This document shows positions 7,331 through 16,465 of a DNA stretch of 36,884 nt, in pieces (within the stretch, counting starts at the first letter, position 1; every line of letters begins with the position of its first letter). The notes beneath the pieces are model-generated. The model was not told where the DNA came from, made no database searches, and saw nothing but the letters and a program-made list of their open reading frames with translations. A program made the position numbers and the translations under genes. The stretch comes from Bacteroidota bacterium (GTDB lineage: Bacteria; Bacteroidota; Bacteroidia; Flavobacteriales; Weeksellaceae), in NCBI GenBank assembly GCA_023386965.1, contig JAEWIR010000041.1:1-36884 (forward strand), given 5' to 3'.

Positions 7331-8179
7331 TTATTCCAGATGCATGTTGTCTATTAGACGTACATTTCCAACAAATACCACCAGGAATGCACGGTAGGAA
7401 CGGTCCCTGTAAAAGAAATCGGTTTCCCTCAGGCTTTCCTCATCCACAATCATAAAATATTCCATCACCATGCCCGGAGTATTGTTAAAGATCTCAGTTA
7501 CGCGGCTGTTTATTTCGCTTACACTTATCACCCGGAACCAGTCGTTTACCTTTAAAAGCGTATCGTAAATGATTTTGGCTGCGTCGCGCTGCGCATCTGT
7601 AAGCCTGGCGTTACGCGAACTCATGGCGAGGCCGCTCTCATGTCTCTGCGTGGGTATGCCCTTTATATTTACGGGCAGGTTTTTCAACTTTACCAATTTC
7701 CTTACGATTGCCAGTTGCTGATAATCTTTTTCTCCAAAATAGGCATTATCAGGCTGCACCTGCCGCAGGAGTTCCTCCACCACAGTACCTACACCGTCAA
7801 AATGTCCCGGACGTGAGGCGCCTTCCATCTGGTCTTCAAGACCGTCAAATGAATAATGTTTACTTTCTACGCCACCGGGATATATATCCTGTGCTTCCGG
7901 AAGGTAAACTGCGTGAACAAACCCCGATTTTTCAAGCTTCTTAAGATCTGCATCAACGGTCCGCGGATACTTGATGAGATCCTCTGGGTTATTGAACTGT
8001 GTGGGATTTACAAATATGGAAGAGATCACCAAATCATTTTCTTCGGCTGCAGCAGCATACAGTGAAATATGGCCGTCATGAAGTGCGCCCATCGTAGGTG
8101 CAAAACCAACCACTTTTCCCATCTCCCGGTTTCTTTCTACATAAGCTGTAAGCTGTGATTTGTTTCTGAATATTTCCAT
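7331..8179 (-). CDS. panC: Pantothenate synthetase
   Basis: A 282-residue cytoplasmic enzyme that joins pantoate and beta-alanine with ATP, the last step of pantothenate synthesis. The nucleotidyl-transferase motif is PTMGALHDGH at residues 28-37 (His34 and His37 form the HIGH-like signature). Further family motifs are FVNPTQFNNPEDLIKYPRT, FGEKDYQQLAIVRKLV and MSSRNARL. Length is normal. The gene is divergent from the glycogen synthase-like gene. A weak TAATTTTA element on the minus strand at 8197-8204 may be its -7 box. panD and panB are not in the window. Confidence 0.95.
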   Translation of the reverse strand: MEIFRNKSQLTAYVERNREMGKVVGFAPTMGALHDGHISLYAAAAEENDLVISSIFVNPTQFNNPEDLIKYPRTVDADLKKLEKSGFVHAVYLPEAQDIYPGGVESKHYSFDGLEDQMEGASRPGHFDGVGTVVEELLRQVQPDNAYFGEKDYQQLAIVRKLVKLKNLPVNIKGIPTQRHESGLAMSSRNARLTDAQRDAAKIIYDTLLKVNDWFRVISVSEINSRVTEIFNNTPGMVMEYFMIVDEESLRETDFFYRDRSYRAFLVVFVGNVRLIDNMHLE

Positions 8180-8317
8180 AGTTTTTAGTCTGGAGGTAAA
8201 ATTATAAAATAATTGGAAAAATGAGGATGTCTGTGCAGCAAAATTGAATCTGCCTTAATTATAAGGCCGGAACTGTATTAATATGTGTTAATAAAAATGT
8301 TTTAACTCAGAAATTTG

Positions 8318-8325
8318 TAAATTTG
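8318..8325 (+). promoter_or_regulatory. -7 promoter element (TAAATTTG) of the glycogen synthase-like gene
   Basis: TAAATTTG is an exact match to TAnnTTTG and is followed by CAGAATAACG. The ATG lies 49 bases downstream at 8374. It probably drives the run of glycogen synthase-like gene, DUF4270 gene and glmS. Confidence 0.55.
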
Positions 8326-8373
8326 CAGAATAACGTGTTTTGAAACAACTCAAGGCACATACGAAAAAAAATT

Positions 8374-9144
8374 ATGCCCAATCAGAAAATTTTGTACATT
8401 ACGACCGAAATGTCTCCTTATCAGGAAGATAGCAGTATAGCGGCTATGGCCAGCAAGATGGCGCTTAAGATGCATGGTGCCGGAAACGATGTACGGGTGT
8501 TTATGCCCAGGTTTGGAATTATCAGCGAAAGAAAGTTTCAACTCCATGAAGTGATCCGGTTGTCCGGTATGAATATCATTATTAACGACCTGGACCAGCC
8601 CCTGATCATCAAGGTCGCTTCCCTGCCAGGCGAAAGACTGCAGGTGTATTTCATCGATAATGAAGAATACTTCAAGCGGAAGACCTTCTACAAGGATGAG
8701 GATGGTCAGAATTACGAAGACAACGGCGAACGTGCGATCTTCTTTGCCCGCGGTGTAATTGAAACCATTAAGAAACTTAACTGGGTGCCGGATGTTATTC
8801 ACCTTAATGGCTGGATGTCTTCCATGATTCCGATCTACCTGAAAACCTACTACAAAAACGATAATTATTTCAAAGATACCAGGGTGGTAATGTCTCTTTA
8901 CAATGAGGAGAATCTGCCGCTTGAAAGCAATCTTGCCGAAAAACTGAAGTTTGACAGTATCTCCGACTTTGATAAAGTGGAGGCACCTGCATTTAGGGAT
9001 GTGGTGGTGGAGAGCCTTAAATATGTAGATATGGTGATCAAAGGTGATGAATTTCTTGATGCAGACCTTAACCAGGCTTTTGCCGACACCAAAACCGAAA
9101 AATCTGAATATCTGGATTCGCAGTCCATTGAAAATATATACTAA
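8374..9144 (+). CDS. One-domain glycogen/starch synthase-like protein (GT5 N-terminal half)
   Basis: A 256-residue protein that covers only the N-terminal Rossmann domain of GT5 glycogen synthases; the whole C-terminal nucleotide-sugar domain is absent. The start, KILYITTEMSPYQEDSSIAA, aligns with the usual KILFVASEVAPFAKTGGLAD. The KTGGL loop that binds ADP-glucose is thus EDSSI at residues 18-22. The stretch PDVIHLNGWMSSMIPIYLKT matches the family's PDIVHxHDW region, with NG in place of HD. Catalysis on its own is therefore unlikely. From memory, short proteins of this kind are common beside panC and DUF4270 genes in Flavobacteriia. The DUF4270 gene starts 10 bases later. Confidence 0.78.
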   Translation: MPNQKILYITTEMSPYQEDSSIAAMASKMALKMHGAGNDVRVFMPRFGIISERKFQLHEVIRLSGMNIIINDLDQPLIIKVASLPGERLQVYFIDNEEYFKRKTFYKDEDGQNYEDNGERAIFFARGVIETIKKLNWVPDVIHLNGWMSSMIPIYLKTYYKNDNYFKDTRVVMSLYNEENLPLESNLAEKLKFDSISDFDKVEAPAFRDVVVESLKYVDMVIKGDEFLDADLNQAFADTKTEKSEYLDSQSIENIY

Positions 9145-9154
9145 ACCTGAATTG

Positions 9155-10663
9155 ATGATAAGTACTATTAAAAACATTACAAAAATCGCTTCTGTAATTG
9201 CATTCGGAAGTGTTTTTTTATATAGCTGTGAACCCGAAGCAGATAACCTGGGTGAGCAGCTCTTCTCCGGAGCACAGCTGAATGAGGAGAACTTTGATGT
9301 GATTGCCTATAACATTAATAATAATGACACCATACGCACCGATGCGTCTGAACTGAGTCTGGCACCGCTGGGTGCTTTCTCAGAAACTGCCTTCGGCACA
9401 CAGAAGGCGGCCTATGTATCTCAGGTTAGGCCTATGGAGTATAATCCGGTATTTGGAGACAATGCAGTTGTAGACTCTGCTGTACTGGTGATCAAGCCGC
9501 TATTCGCGTCCGATTCATCCTCTGTCACTACCGACGAGAATTATCTTTATTCAGAAGAGAATATCCCTGCCAAGAAGGTGGTGACTTCATATCCGGTATT
9601 AAAGTACGGCAAACACAAAAGGGATTTAACCCTTCGTGTTCATGAAGTTGCAGACTTCCTGGGAGGTGCGGAGCAAATCACTTTCTCCAACAGAGCGGTA
9701 GCTTTGGGTACCGAACTGGGCTCTAAGGCATTTAAAGGAAAAATCAGTTCTACTGTAATTACCAAAGATTCTGACAATACCAATTTATGGAGCAATGATA
9801 TTAGTCTAAGGATACCTTTAAGCGCTTCATTTTTTCAGCAGAAAATTGTTGACGCGGAAGGATCGCCAGATTTGAAAGATGCAGCCAGCTTTATCAGATA
9901 TTTCAGAGGTGTTAGAATTTCAGTGGATGAAAATGACGGTTATATCTTCAGGTTCACACCAACTAATGCCGAAATAATTTTATACTATAAATATGACAAG
10001 GTTGAGAACGGCACCACAACACGTCCGCAACTCACGAAAAAATTCACCCTTGGCGATCCTAATGTCCGTTTCGGGCAGTACACCTTTAACCGGACAGATG
10101 CTCCTGTGAGCGCTGCACTGGCAACCAGCAACTCTGTAACCGGAGATTCCCGCCTGTTTGTACAGGGTATGGGAGGTCCGGGTTTCGGATTCAGGATTCC
10201 GGATTCTGAAATCGCTGTGCTGAAAGAAAAATTCAGCAAAGACAAAATCGGAATCATGGGTGCCAAAATCAGAGTTTATACAGATGAAACCGTTTGGAAC
10301 AGCAACTACGACAAACCTTCGGCCTTCGTATTCCTGCAGAAAGACGCTACAGGCTTCCTGCCTGAGCTTAGCGCACTCTCCGCAGTCCCCAACTTCAGCC
10401 TTGTTAGCGCTTTTGACCTTAAGAAAAATCCGGCGTACTATGAATTTACGGTAACCAAGTCCTTAAAAGACATCGTGGAAAGTGAGGCAGCCAATAAAGA
10501 TTTTGTGGTGAACGTGGGTGCTTTTAAATCCACTGAAACCAATCAGCTGCTGGGTTACCGTGCAGACACGCGCTCTTTTGTTCCGAACAGGGTAGTACTT
10601 GTGGGAACCGATGCTTCACGTGCCAACAGGATTCAGCTCAAAGTAATTTACGGAACCAAATAA
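9155..10663 (+). CDS. DUF4270 family lipoprotein
   Basis: A 502-residue predicted lipoprotein. The signal peptide MISTIKNITKIASVIAFGSV leads to the lipobox FLYSC with Cys25. The mature part starts EPEADNLGEQLF and is rich in beta-strand-like segments, as in DUF4270 proteins of Bacteroidota, whose role is unknown. The ATG at 9155 was chosen over earlier in-frame starts because it lies 10 bases after the previous stop and begins a proper signal peptide. The gene sits between the glycogen synthase-like gene and glmS (19 bases to the latter), so the three are probably co-transcribed. A link to cell-surface polysaccharide is only suggested by glmS. Confidence 0.82.
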   Translation: MISTIKNITKIASVIAFGSVFLYSCEPEADNLGEQLFSGAQLNEENFDVIAYNINNNDTIRTDASELSLAPLGAFSETAFGTQKAAYVSQVRPMEYNPVFGDNAVVDSAVLVIKPLFASDSSSVTTDENYLYSEENIPAKKVVTSYPVLKYGKHKRDLTLRVHEVADFLGGAEQITFSNRAVALGTELGSKAFKGKISSTVITKDSDNTNLWSNDISLRIPLSASFFQQKIVDAEGSPDLKDAASFIRYFRGVRISVDENDGYIFRFTPTNAEIILYYKYDKVENGTTTRPQLTKKFTLGDPNVRFGQYTFNRTDAPVSAALATSNSVTGDSRLFVQGMGGPGFGFRIPDSEIAVLKEKFSKDKIGIMGAKIRVYTDETVWNSNYDKPSAFVFLQKDATGFLPELSALSAVPNFSLVSAFDLKKNPAYYEFTVTKSLKDIVESEAANKDFVVNVGAFKSTETNQLLGYRADTRSFVPNRVVLVGTDASRANRIQLKVIYGTK

Positions 10664-10682
10664 TAAAAAAAAACTTATAACT

Positions 10683-12533
10683 ATGTGTGGAATTGTAGGA
10701 TATACAGGATTTCAGGACGCTTATTCTGTAGTAATCAACGGTTTGCGGAGGCTTGAATATAGAGGATATGACAGTGCAGGCATCGTGCTGGACGGAGATT
10801 CAACTTTTAAAATGGCCAAGACAAAAGGCAAGGTTGATGATCTAGAGGCCGTTTCAGAAGATCTGAAGGGTACAGCTACCATCGGTATGGGTCATACCCG
10901 TTGGGCTACACATGGAGTGCCCAGCGACCGAAACAGCCATCCTCATTTGTCCAATAACGGCAAAATTGCTTTGGTTCATAACGGAATCATAGAAAACTAT
11001 GATACGATAAAAACAATGCTTACGGACAAAGGATTTGTTTTCCATTCCGAAACTGATACAGAAGTTCTGGTGAACCTTATCCAGTATTTTATGGATGTGG
11101 ATTCTGCCATCGACTTTCCAACCGCGGTGCGTTATGCACTGAACGAGGTGTACGGGGCATATGCCATTACCGTAATGCACGATGATTTCCCGGGGGTCCT
11201 TGTTGTAGGGCGTCTGGGTTCTCCTTTAGCCATCGGTCTTGGAGACAAAGAGTACTTCATCGCTTCAGATGCCTCTCCTTTTGTTGAATTTACCAAAGAA
11301 GCCATCTATCTGGAGGAAGGCCATATGGCTACTATTTCCCTGGAGAACGGTGTTGATATAAGATCGATTACGGATAACGTTAAGATCGTACCTGCTATTC
11401 AGGAGCTTAAGCTAAGCTTGGAACAGATTGAAAAAGGCGGTTATGAACACTTCATGCTTAAGGAAATTTTTGAACAGCCAAAATCTGTTCATGATACCAT
11501 GCGCGGCAGGCTGCTGGTAGAGGAAGGCATCATAAAAATGGCCGGGATTTTCGATCACCTGGAAAGATTCAATAATGCGGGTCGTATCATTATCATTGCC
11601 TGCGGTACTTCGTGGCATGCCGGACTTATCGGTGAATATCTGATAGAGGAGTTCGCCAGGATAAATGTAGAGGTTGAATATGCTTCCGAATTCAGATACC
11701 GCAACCCAATCATTACGGAAAAGGATGTGGTAATTGCCATTTCTCAGTCCGGTGAAACCGCAGACACTATGGCTGCATTGAAACTGGCCAGGGAGAAAGG
11801 AGCATTTATATATGGTATATGTAATGTCGTGGATTCATCAATCGCACGGATTACTGATGCCGGTTCCTATACGCATGCCGGTCCGGAGATTGGTGTAGCT
11901 TCCACGAAAGCATTTACTGCGCAGCTTACCGTACTGTCGTTAATCGCTCTTAAACTGGGTAAGCACAACGGTGCACTCAGCAATTCAGAGTTCATGAGTC
12001 TGATCACGGAACTGGATCTGCTGCCGAAGAAGATCGAAGAAGCCCTGCAAAGCACTCATGATATTACACGGGAGATTGCTAAAGATTTTGTACAGACGCA
12101 AAACTTCCTGTATCTTGGTCGTGGATATAATTTCCCGTCGGCGCTGGAAGGTGCGCTTAAGCTGAAGGAAATTTCTTACATCCATGCAGAAGGTTATCCC
12201 GCAGCCGAAATGAAGCATGGCCCTATCGCGCTTATAGACGAAAACATGCCGATCGTTATCATTGCGCCAAAGAAAGGCCATTATGATAAACTTGTGAGCA
12301 ATGTGCAGGAAATTAAAGCGCGTAAAGGGAAGGTTATTGCGGTGGTAAACAAGGGAGATGAGCAGGTAGCAGCTATGGCAGATTATGTTATTGAAATTCC
12401 TGAAACCTCAGAATGCTTCTCACCAATAGTTGCTGCAATACCGCTCCAGCTGCTGGCTTATTATGTGGCTGTGTACAGAGGCGCCAATGTAGACCAGCCC
12501 AGAAACCTCGCAAAATCGGTAACTGTTGAATAA
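10683..12533 (+). CDS. glmS: Glutamine--fructose-6-phosphate aminotransferase (isomerizing)
   Basis: A 616-residue cytoplasmic enzyme that makes glucosamine-6-phosphate from fructose-6-phosphate and glutamine, the entry step to UDP-GlcNAc, peptidoglycan and lipid A. The N-terminal glutaminase domain starts MCGIVGY with Cys2 as nucleophile and has GHTRWATHG and HNGIIENY. Two SIS domains follow, with ACGTSWHAG, SQSGETADT and ASTKAFTAQ. The end is the usual LAKSVTVE. Length is normal. No glmS ribozyme is visible, as the gene lies only 19 bases after the DUF4270 gene. Confidence 0.97.
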   Translation: MCGIVGYTGFQDAYSVVINGLRRLEYRGYDSAGIVLDGDSTFKMAKTKGKVDDLEAVSEDLKGTATIGMGHTRWATHGVPSDRNSHPHLSNNGKIALVHNGIIENYDTIKTMLTDKGFVFHSETDTEVLVNLIQYFMDVDSAIDFPTAVRYALNEVYGAYAITVMHDDFPGVLVVGRLGSPLAIGLGDKEYFIASDASPFVEFTKEAIYLEEGHMATISLENGVDIRSITDNVKIVPAIQELKLSLEQIEKGGYEHFMLKEIFEQPKSVHDTMRGRLLVEEGIIKMAGIFDHLERFNNAGRIIIIACGTSWHAGLIGEYLIEEFARINVEVEYASEFRYRNPIITEKDVVIAISQSGETADTMAALKLAREKGAFIYGICNVVDSSIARITDAGSYTHAGPEIGVASTKAFTAQLTVLSLIALKLGKHNGALSNSEFMSLITELDLLPKKIEEALQSTHDITREIAKDFVQTQNFLYLGRGYNFPSALEGALKLKEISYIHAEGYPAAEMKHGPIALIDENMPIVIIAPKKGHYDKLVSNVQEIKARKGKVIAVVNKGDEQVAAMADYVIEIPETSECFSPIVAAIPLQLLAYYVAVYRGANVDQPRNLAKSVTVE

Positions 12534-12555
12534 AATCGGGGCAAACAAAATATTC

Positions 12556-12588
12556 TAAGATTTTTTTCGTTTTTCAAAAAAAATCTTA
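12556..12588 (+). terminator. AT-rich terminator hairpin after glmS
   Basis: A 12-bp stem TAAGATTTTTTT with AAAAAAATCTTA around a 9-base loop, 22 bases after the glmS stop. It is AT-rich with no T-run following, so it may be weak. A promoter-like TATATTTA at 12609-12616 for gldK follows. Confidence 0.4.
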
Positions 12589-12638
12589 AAAGTTTCTTAA
12601 AAAAATTATATATTTACGGCTTAATTATAAAAATTAAC

Positions 12639-14063
12639 ATGAAAAGGATATTTCTTTTATTATTATCAGCGTCAGCAGTATCTGCAACGGTATCTTGTTC
12701 AGGCGGAGGTAGCTCCGCAGGTAAACCGGGAACAAAAGGAGAATTGATACCAAAGGAAAGATCAAGAAGTTTTGTTGCACAAAGACCTTACGGAATGGTT
12801 TCTATTCCTTCCGGATCCTTTGTTGTAGGTCTTGCAGATCAGGATATGACCAATCAACCTGAAAAAGCACAACTTAGAACCGTTACTGTGTCTTCCTTCT
12901 TTATGGATGAGGCAGAAACCACCAATGCGGAATACCGCGTATTCATTAATTATGTACGTGATTCCATTGCGAGAACCTTACTGGCTGAAGCCGCTGGTGA
13001 AGGTGGTGACGGAAGCGGAAGAGGCGAGAGCATCGGCGATTACGCATACAAAGCTTATCAGGAAGATGAAGAAATGACTCCTTATCAGGAATGGCAGGAA
13101 TCTCAGGGTGGCCGCGACGAGTCCGGGTACGATGCCAACAAAAAGTTGGACTGGAGCATCCCTTTGCACTGGAGTACTGCTAAATATCCGGATGTTGAAT
13201 ATGCTGAAGTTTTAGAATCCATGTATTTGCCGGCTTCCCAAAGAGTTGGTAACCAAAGGGTGATTGATGCATCCAAACTGAGATATTCTTATGTTTGGGA
13301 AGACCATAATACAGCAATTGCTGAAAATGCAAGAGGAGCTAACTTCCTGAAAAGAGAAAGCCTTGCGATTTACCCGGATACTACAGTATGGGTTAGAGAT
13401 TTCCATTATTCTTATAATGAGCCTCTGTTCGAGCAGTATTTCTGGCACAACTCCTATAAGGATTATCCTGTGGTTGGTGTAACCTGGGATCAGGCAAGAG
13501 CCTACTGTGATTTCCGTTCTAAACTTAAAAGTGATTATAACGAAAGCCTGAAGAGAAAAAAGCAGAGACCTCTTAGATTCCGTTTACCAACCGAGCAGGA
13601 ATGGGAATATGCAGCAAGAGGTGGCCTGGAGAACGCTCCGTTCCCATGGGGAGGTCCTTATCTGATGGACGACAGAGCTTGCTATCTGGCAAACTTCAAA
13701 CCAAAAAGAGGTAGCTATATTGAAGACGAAAAACTGGGAACTTACACATATACTGCACCGGTTAAGAAATTCAGAAAGAACGGCTATGGACTGTTCGACA
13801 TGGCGGGTAACGTTTCTGAGTGGACGGAGTCCGATTTCAGTAACTCGTCATACGGATTTGCCAACACACTTAACCCAACTACAAAAGGAACTGCGGATAC
13901 AAGAAAATCTGTACGCGGCGGATCCTGGAAGGACATAGGTGCAATGCTTATGGTTGGTGCCAGAGAATGGGAAAGAAAAGATTCAGCAAGAAGCTATATC
14001 GGTTTCAGAACTGTACAGGATATTCCGGAATCTGCAGTAAAACCAAAAAGAAGAACGAACTAA
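12639..14063 (+). CDS. gldK: T9SS outer-membrane lipoprotein GldK
   Basis: A 474-residue lipoprotein of the type IX secretion and gliding machinery. With GldN it forms the periplasmic ring attached to the outer membrane. The signal peptide ends at the lipobox TVSC with Cys20, followed by a glycine/serine-rich linker. Residues from about 50 to 460 form a formylglycine-generating enzyme (SUMF1)-like domain: MVSIPSGSFVVG, FFMDEAETTNAEYR, FRLPTEQEWEYAARGG, DMAGNVSEW and SVRGGSWKD. It has about 160 residues of insertion between the first motifs and the core, as in GldK/PorK. It is the first gene of the gldKLMN operon; gaps to the next genes are 36, 42 and 29 bases. Confidence 0.95.
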   Translation: MKRIFLLLLSASAVSATVSCSGGGSSAGKPGTKGELIPKERSRSFVAQRPYGMVSIPSGSFVVGLADQDMTNQPEKAQLRTVTVSSFFMDEAETTNAEYRVFINYVRDSIARTLLAEAAGEGGDGSGRGESIGDYAYKAYQEDEEMTPYQEWQESQGGRDESGYDANKKLDWSIPLHWSTAKYPDVEYAEVLESMYLPASQRVGNQRVIDASKLRYSYVWEDHNTAIAENARGANFLKRESLAIYPDTTVWVRDFHYSYNEPLFEQYFWHNSYKDYPVVGVTWDQARAYCDFRSKLKSDYNESLKRKKQRPLRFRLPTEQEWEYAARGGLENAPFPWGGPYLMDDRACYLANFKPKRGSYIEDEKLGTYTYTAPVKKFRKNGYGLFDMAGNVSEWTESDFSNSSYGFANTLNPTTKGTADTRKSVRGGSWKDIGAMLMVGAREWERKDSARSYIGFRTVQDIPESAVKPKRRTN

Positions 14064-14099
14064 TAACTAATTGATTTCTAATATTAAAAAAGTAAAATA

Positions 14100-14804
14100 A
14101 TGATCGGAAGAGTTTTCGGAACAAAGGACGGTATATATAACTTTGTCTATTCATTTGGTGCCGCTATTGTAATTTTAGGTGCCTGGCTAAAAATTACCCA
14201 CCTTAGCTTCGGACCCATCACGGGTAATGTTGCCCTTACGGTTGGTCTTGTAACTGAGGCTATTATCTTCGTAATTTTCGCCTTCGACCCTCCTAAGTCT
14301 GAGGAAAGCTATGCCTGGGAAAATGTATATCCCGAGTTGCTGGACAAGCACGCCAAACCAAACCCTCTGCATGCTAATGTAGCTGTAGGCAACAAGCAGC
14401 AAATGATGTTGGATATGGAAAATTCGCTTAGCAGCAAGCTGGACAAGATGCTGGAAGAAGCGAGACTTGACGTAGGACTTTTTGAAAGGTTGAGAACCGG
14501 TATCGATAAATTTTCTAACTCCGTAGACCAGATTAACCAAACTGTTGACGTTTCTGCCTCTACGCATAAGTATAACGAGCAACTTAACAGAGCGGCTTCA
14601 CATATGGAAAGCATGAATCAGCTTTATGCGATGCAGCTGGAGCAGGGTCAGAAGCAGTCGGAATACCACAGAAGATATGTGGCTGATCTTGAAAAATCTG
14701 CTGAGCATTCTGCCAAGTTTAACGAAGAACTACACGGTCTAACTTCTAATCTGAACAACCTTAATAGAGTTTACGGAGGTATGCTTACTGCAATGAAGTC
14801 CTAA
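14100..14804 (+). CDS. gldL: T9SS inner-membrane motor protein GldL
   Basis: A 234-residue protein with two transmembrane helices near the N-terminus (about residues 15-33 and 41-62) and a long cytoplasmic tail rich in coiled-coil-like sequence. With GldM it forms the proton-driven rotary motor of T9SS. The buried Glu in GLVTEAIIFVIFAF (Glu53) and Lys31 in the first helix match the residues reported as essential in Flavobacterium johnsoniae GldL (Glu49 and Lys27 there). The order gldK-gldL-gldM-gldN and close spacing confirm the call. Confidence 0.95.
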   Translation: MIGRVFGTKDGIYNFVYSFGAAIVILGAWLKITHLSFGPITGNVALTVGLVTEAIIFVIFAFDPPKSEESYAWENVYPELLDKHAKPNPLHANVAVGNKQQMMLDMENSLSSKLDKMLEEARLDVGLFERLRTGIDKFSNSVDQINQTVDVSASTHKYNEQLNRAASHMESMNQLYAMQLEQGQKQSEYHRRYVADLEKSAEHSAKFNEELHGLTSNLNNLNRVYGGMLTAMKS

Positions 14805-14846
14805 TTTCCGGTACATTTTAACTTATATTTAAATACGAAAGAGAAA

Positions 14847-16436
14847 ATGGCACAAGGAAAACAGACTCCACGTCAGAAAATGATTAACCTGATGTATTTA
14901 GTGTTCATCGCGATGATGGCGTTAAATATTGATGCGGAAATCATCAGATCCTATTATGAGTCCACCCAGTCACTGCGCGATACCCGTCAGCTTACAGAGA
15001 CCAAGAATACCGAAATTTTCGAGGTAACCCTGGAAGCCAAAGCGGCTACGGTTCCTGATACCTATGCACAGCCATGGGAACAGTATAAGGTGCTGAAGGG
15101 TAAGATTGATGATCTGGTTGCTCATGTTGATCAGGTGAAAGATAAAGTGAAGAAAGATTCAGAATTTTTTGAATTCCATCCTGATACCAATCAGCCTATT
15201 GATATCAGTGAGAACTTTACTGCCCTTAATAACAATACAGCGACAACGCAGTATTTCTTTAATGATGGTGATGAAACTGTTCCGTCAAGCAACGCGAACG
15301 TACTGAAACAGAAGATGGATGACGTACGTAATTATATCACACAGACATTTGGCAATAATGCCAATATGAAGTCCCTGGTAGACCGTGCGAACAAATCGCT
15401 GAGAACAGAATATCCTAAGGACAGCAAACTTGATGATAAAAACTGGTTACAGTCCAAATTCTATAACCAGCCGCTTATCGCTGCGATTTCAAATCTTGAG
15501 ATCATTCAGAATGATGCACGTAACGTTCAGTCCGACGCATTGGCTCTGATGCTTCAGGAGAAAGTGGATGCGAGCATTAAATTCAACCAGTATGACGCGA
15601 TTGTAAAAGCACCTACCGATGTGGTACAGGGCACAAAAGCAGAAGCTACGGTTTACCTGGCATCTTACTCCAACAGTGATAAGATCCGTATCTCGGGTGT
15701 TAACAGAACGGAGAATGGTAAGGGAATTATCGGTCTGAACACCGGTGGTCTTGGCGAAAGAAAAATCGGCGGTACCATTACAGTACAGATGGCGAACGGT
15801 GAACCTGTAACCATTCCTTATACCCACACCTATAATGTAATCGCAGGTCAGAAAGAAGTACAGTTTGAAACCGGCGCAACAATTTCTGCGGATAAAATGA
15901 ATGTTCTTTACCGTGGACTTGAAAACCCGATTTCAGGAGCCATCCTGGGTGTGGACAATTCCAGACTTTCACTTTCGGCACCAGGTGCTAATGTGAAAAG
16001 TGCAGGAGCAGGGAAGTGGATTGTTACTCCTACAACAGGTACAACAATCAAGCTTACAGTATCCGGTACCGGTCCAAGAGGTACACAGTCAAAAACATTT
16101 GATTTCCGTGTGAAGGGTGTACCTGCAGCTCAGGGTCAAATCAGGGATAAGAATGTGGTTAGCATGCCTGCGTCATCAATCAGCAAGCAGTTGGTTACAG
16201 CTACTATACCAGACTTCGACTTCCCGGTTACATTTACCGTAACAGGATTTAAGTTCAAAGTAGCAGGACGTGCCGCAACTTATATTACAGGAAACAGTCT
16301 TCAGTCTGTTGAAGGTATGACTAAGACCCTGCGTTCCGGAGATGCTGCCTGGATCTTCGATATTGAAGCTACGGCTAGCGGATTGGGTAACCAGAGGTTG
16401 AAGAATATCACCCCGGTAGTAATCAATGTTCAGTAA
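14847..16436 (+). CDS. gldM: T9SS motor shaft protein GldM
   Basis: A 529-residue protein. One transmembrane helix at about residues 14-32 (INLMYLVFIAMMALNIDAEI) is followed by a large periplasmic part that forms the elongated dimeric shaft linking the motor to the GldK/GldN ring. The N-terminal MAQGKQTPRQKMINLMYLV is highly characteristic of the family. The periplasmic part has the usual alternation of helical region (to about residue 220) and beta-rich domains, ending in TPVVINVQ. Length is normal (about 510 to 530). Confidence 0.96.
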   Translation: MAQGKQTPRQKMINLMYLVFIAMMALNIDAEIIRSYYESTQSLRDTRQLTETKNTEIFEVTLEAKAATVPDTYAQPWEQYKVLKGKIDDLVAHVDQVKDKVKKDSEFFEFHPDTNQPIDISENFTALNNNTATTQYFFNDGDETVPSSNANVLKQKMDDVRNYITQTFGNNANMKSLVDRANKSLRTEYPKDSKLDDKNWLQSKFYNQPLIAAISNLEIIQNDARNVQSDALALMLQEKVDASIKFNQYDAIVKAPTDVVQGTKAEATVYLASYSNSDKIRISGVNRTENGKGIIGLNTGGLGERKIGGTITVQMANGEPVTIPYTHTYNVIAGQKEVQFETGATISADKMNVLYRGLENPISGAILGVDNSRLSLSAPGANVKSAGAGKWIVTPTTGTTIKLTVSGTGPRGTQSKTFDFRVKGVPAAQGQIRDKNVVSMPASSISKQLVTATIPDFDFPVTFTVTGFKFKVAGRAATYITGNSLQSVEGMTKTLRSGDAAWIFDIEATASGLGNQRLKNITPVVINVQ

Positions 16437-16465
16437 AATTTTTAAATTGTATTAAATTCATTAAC

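Noticed and set aside
8350..9177. A 275-codon minus-strand frame opposite the glycogen synthase-like gene
   Set aside because: It is antisense to a gene with a good promoter and clear GT5 similarity; composition is typical of a shadow frame.
10664..10682. Possible glmS ribozyme upstream of glmS
   Set aside because: The gap is only 19 bases, far too short for the ribozyme, and the known ribozyme is from Gram-positive bacteria.
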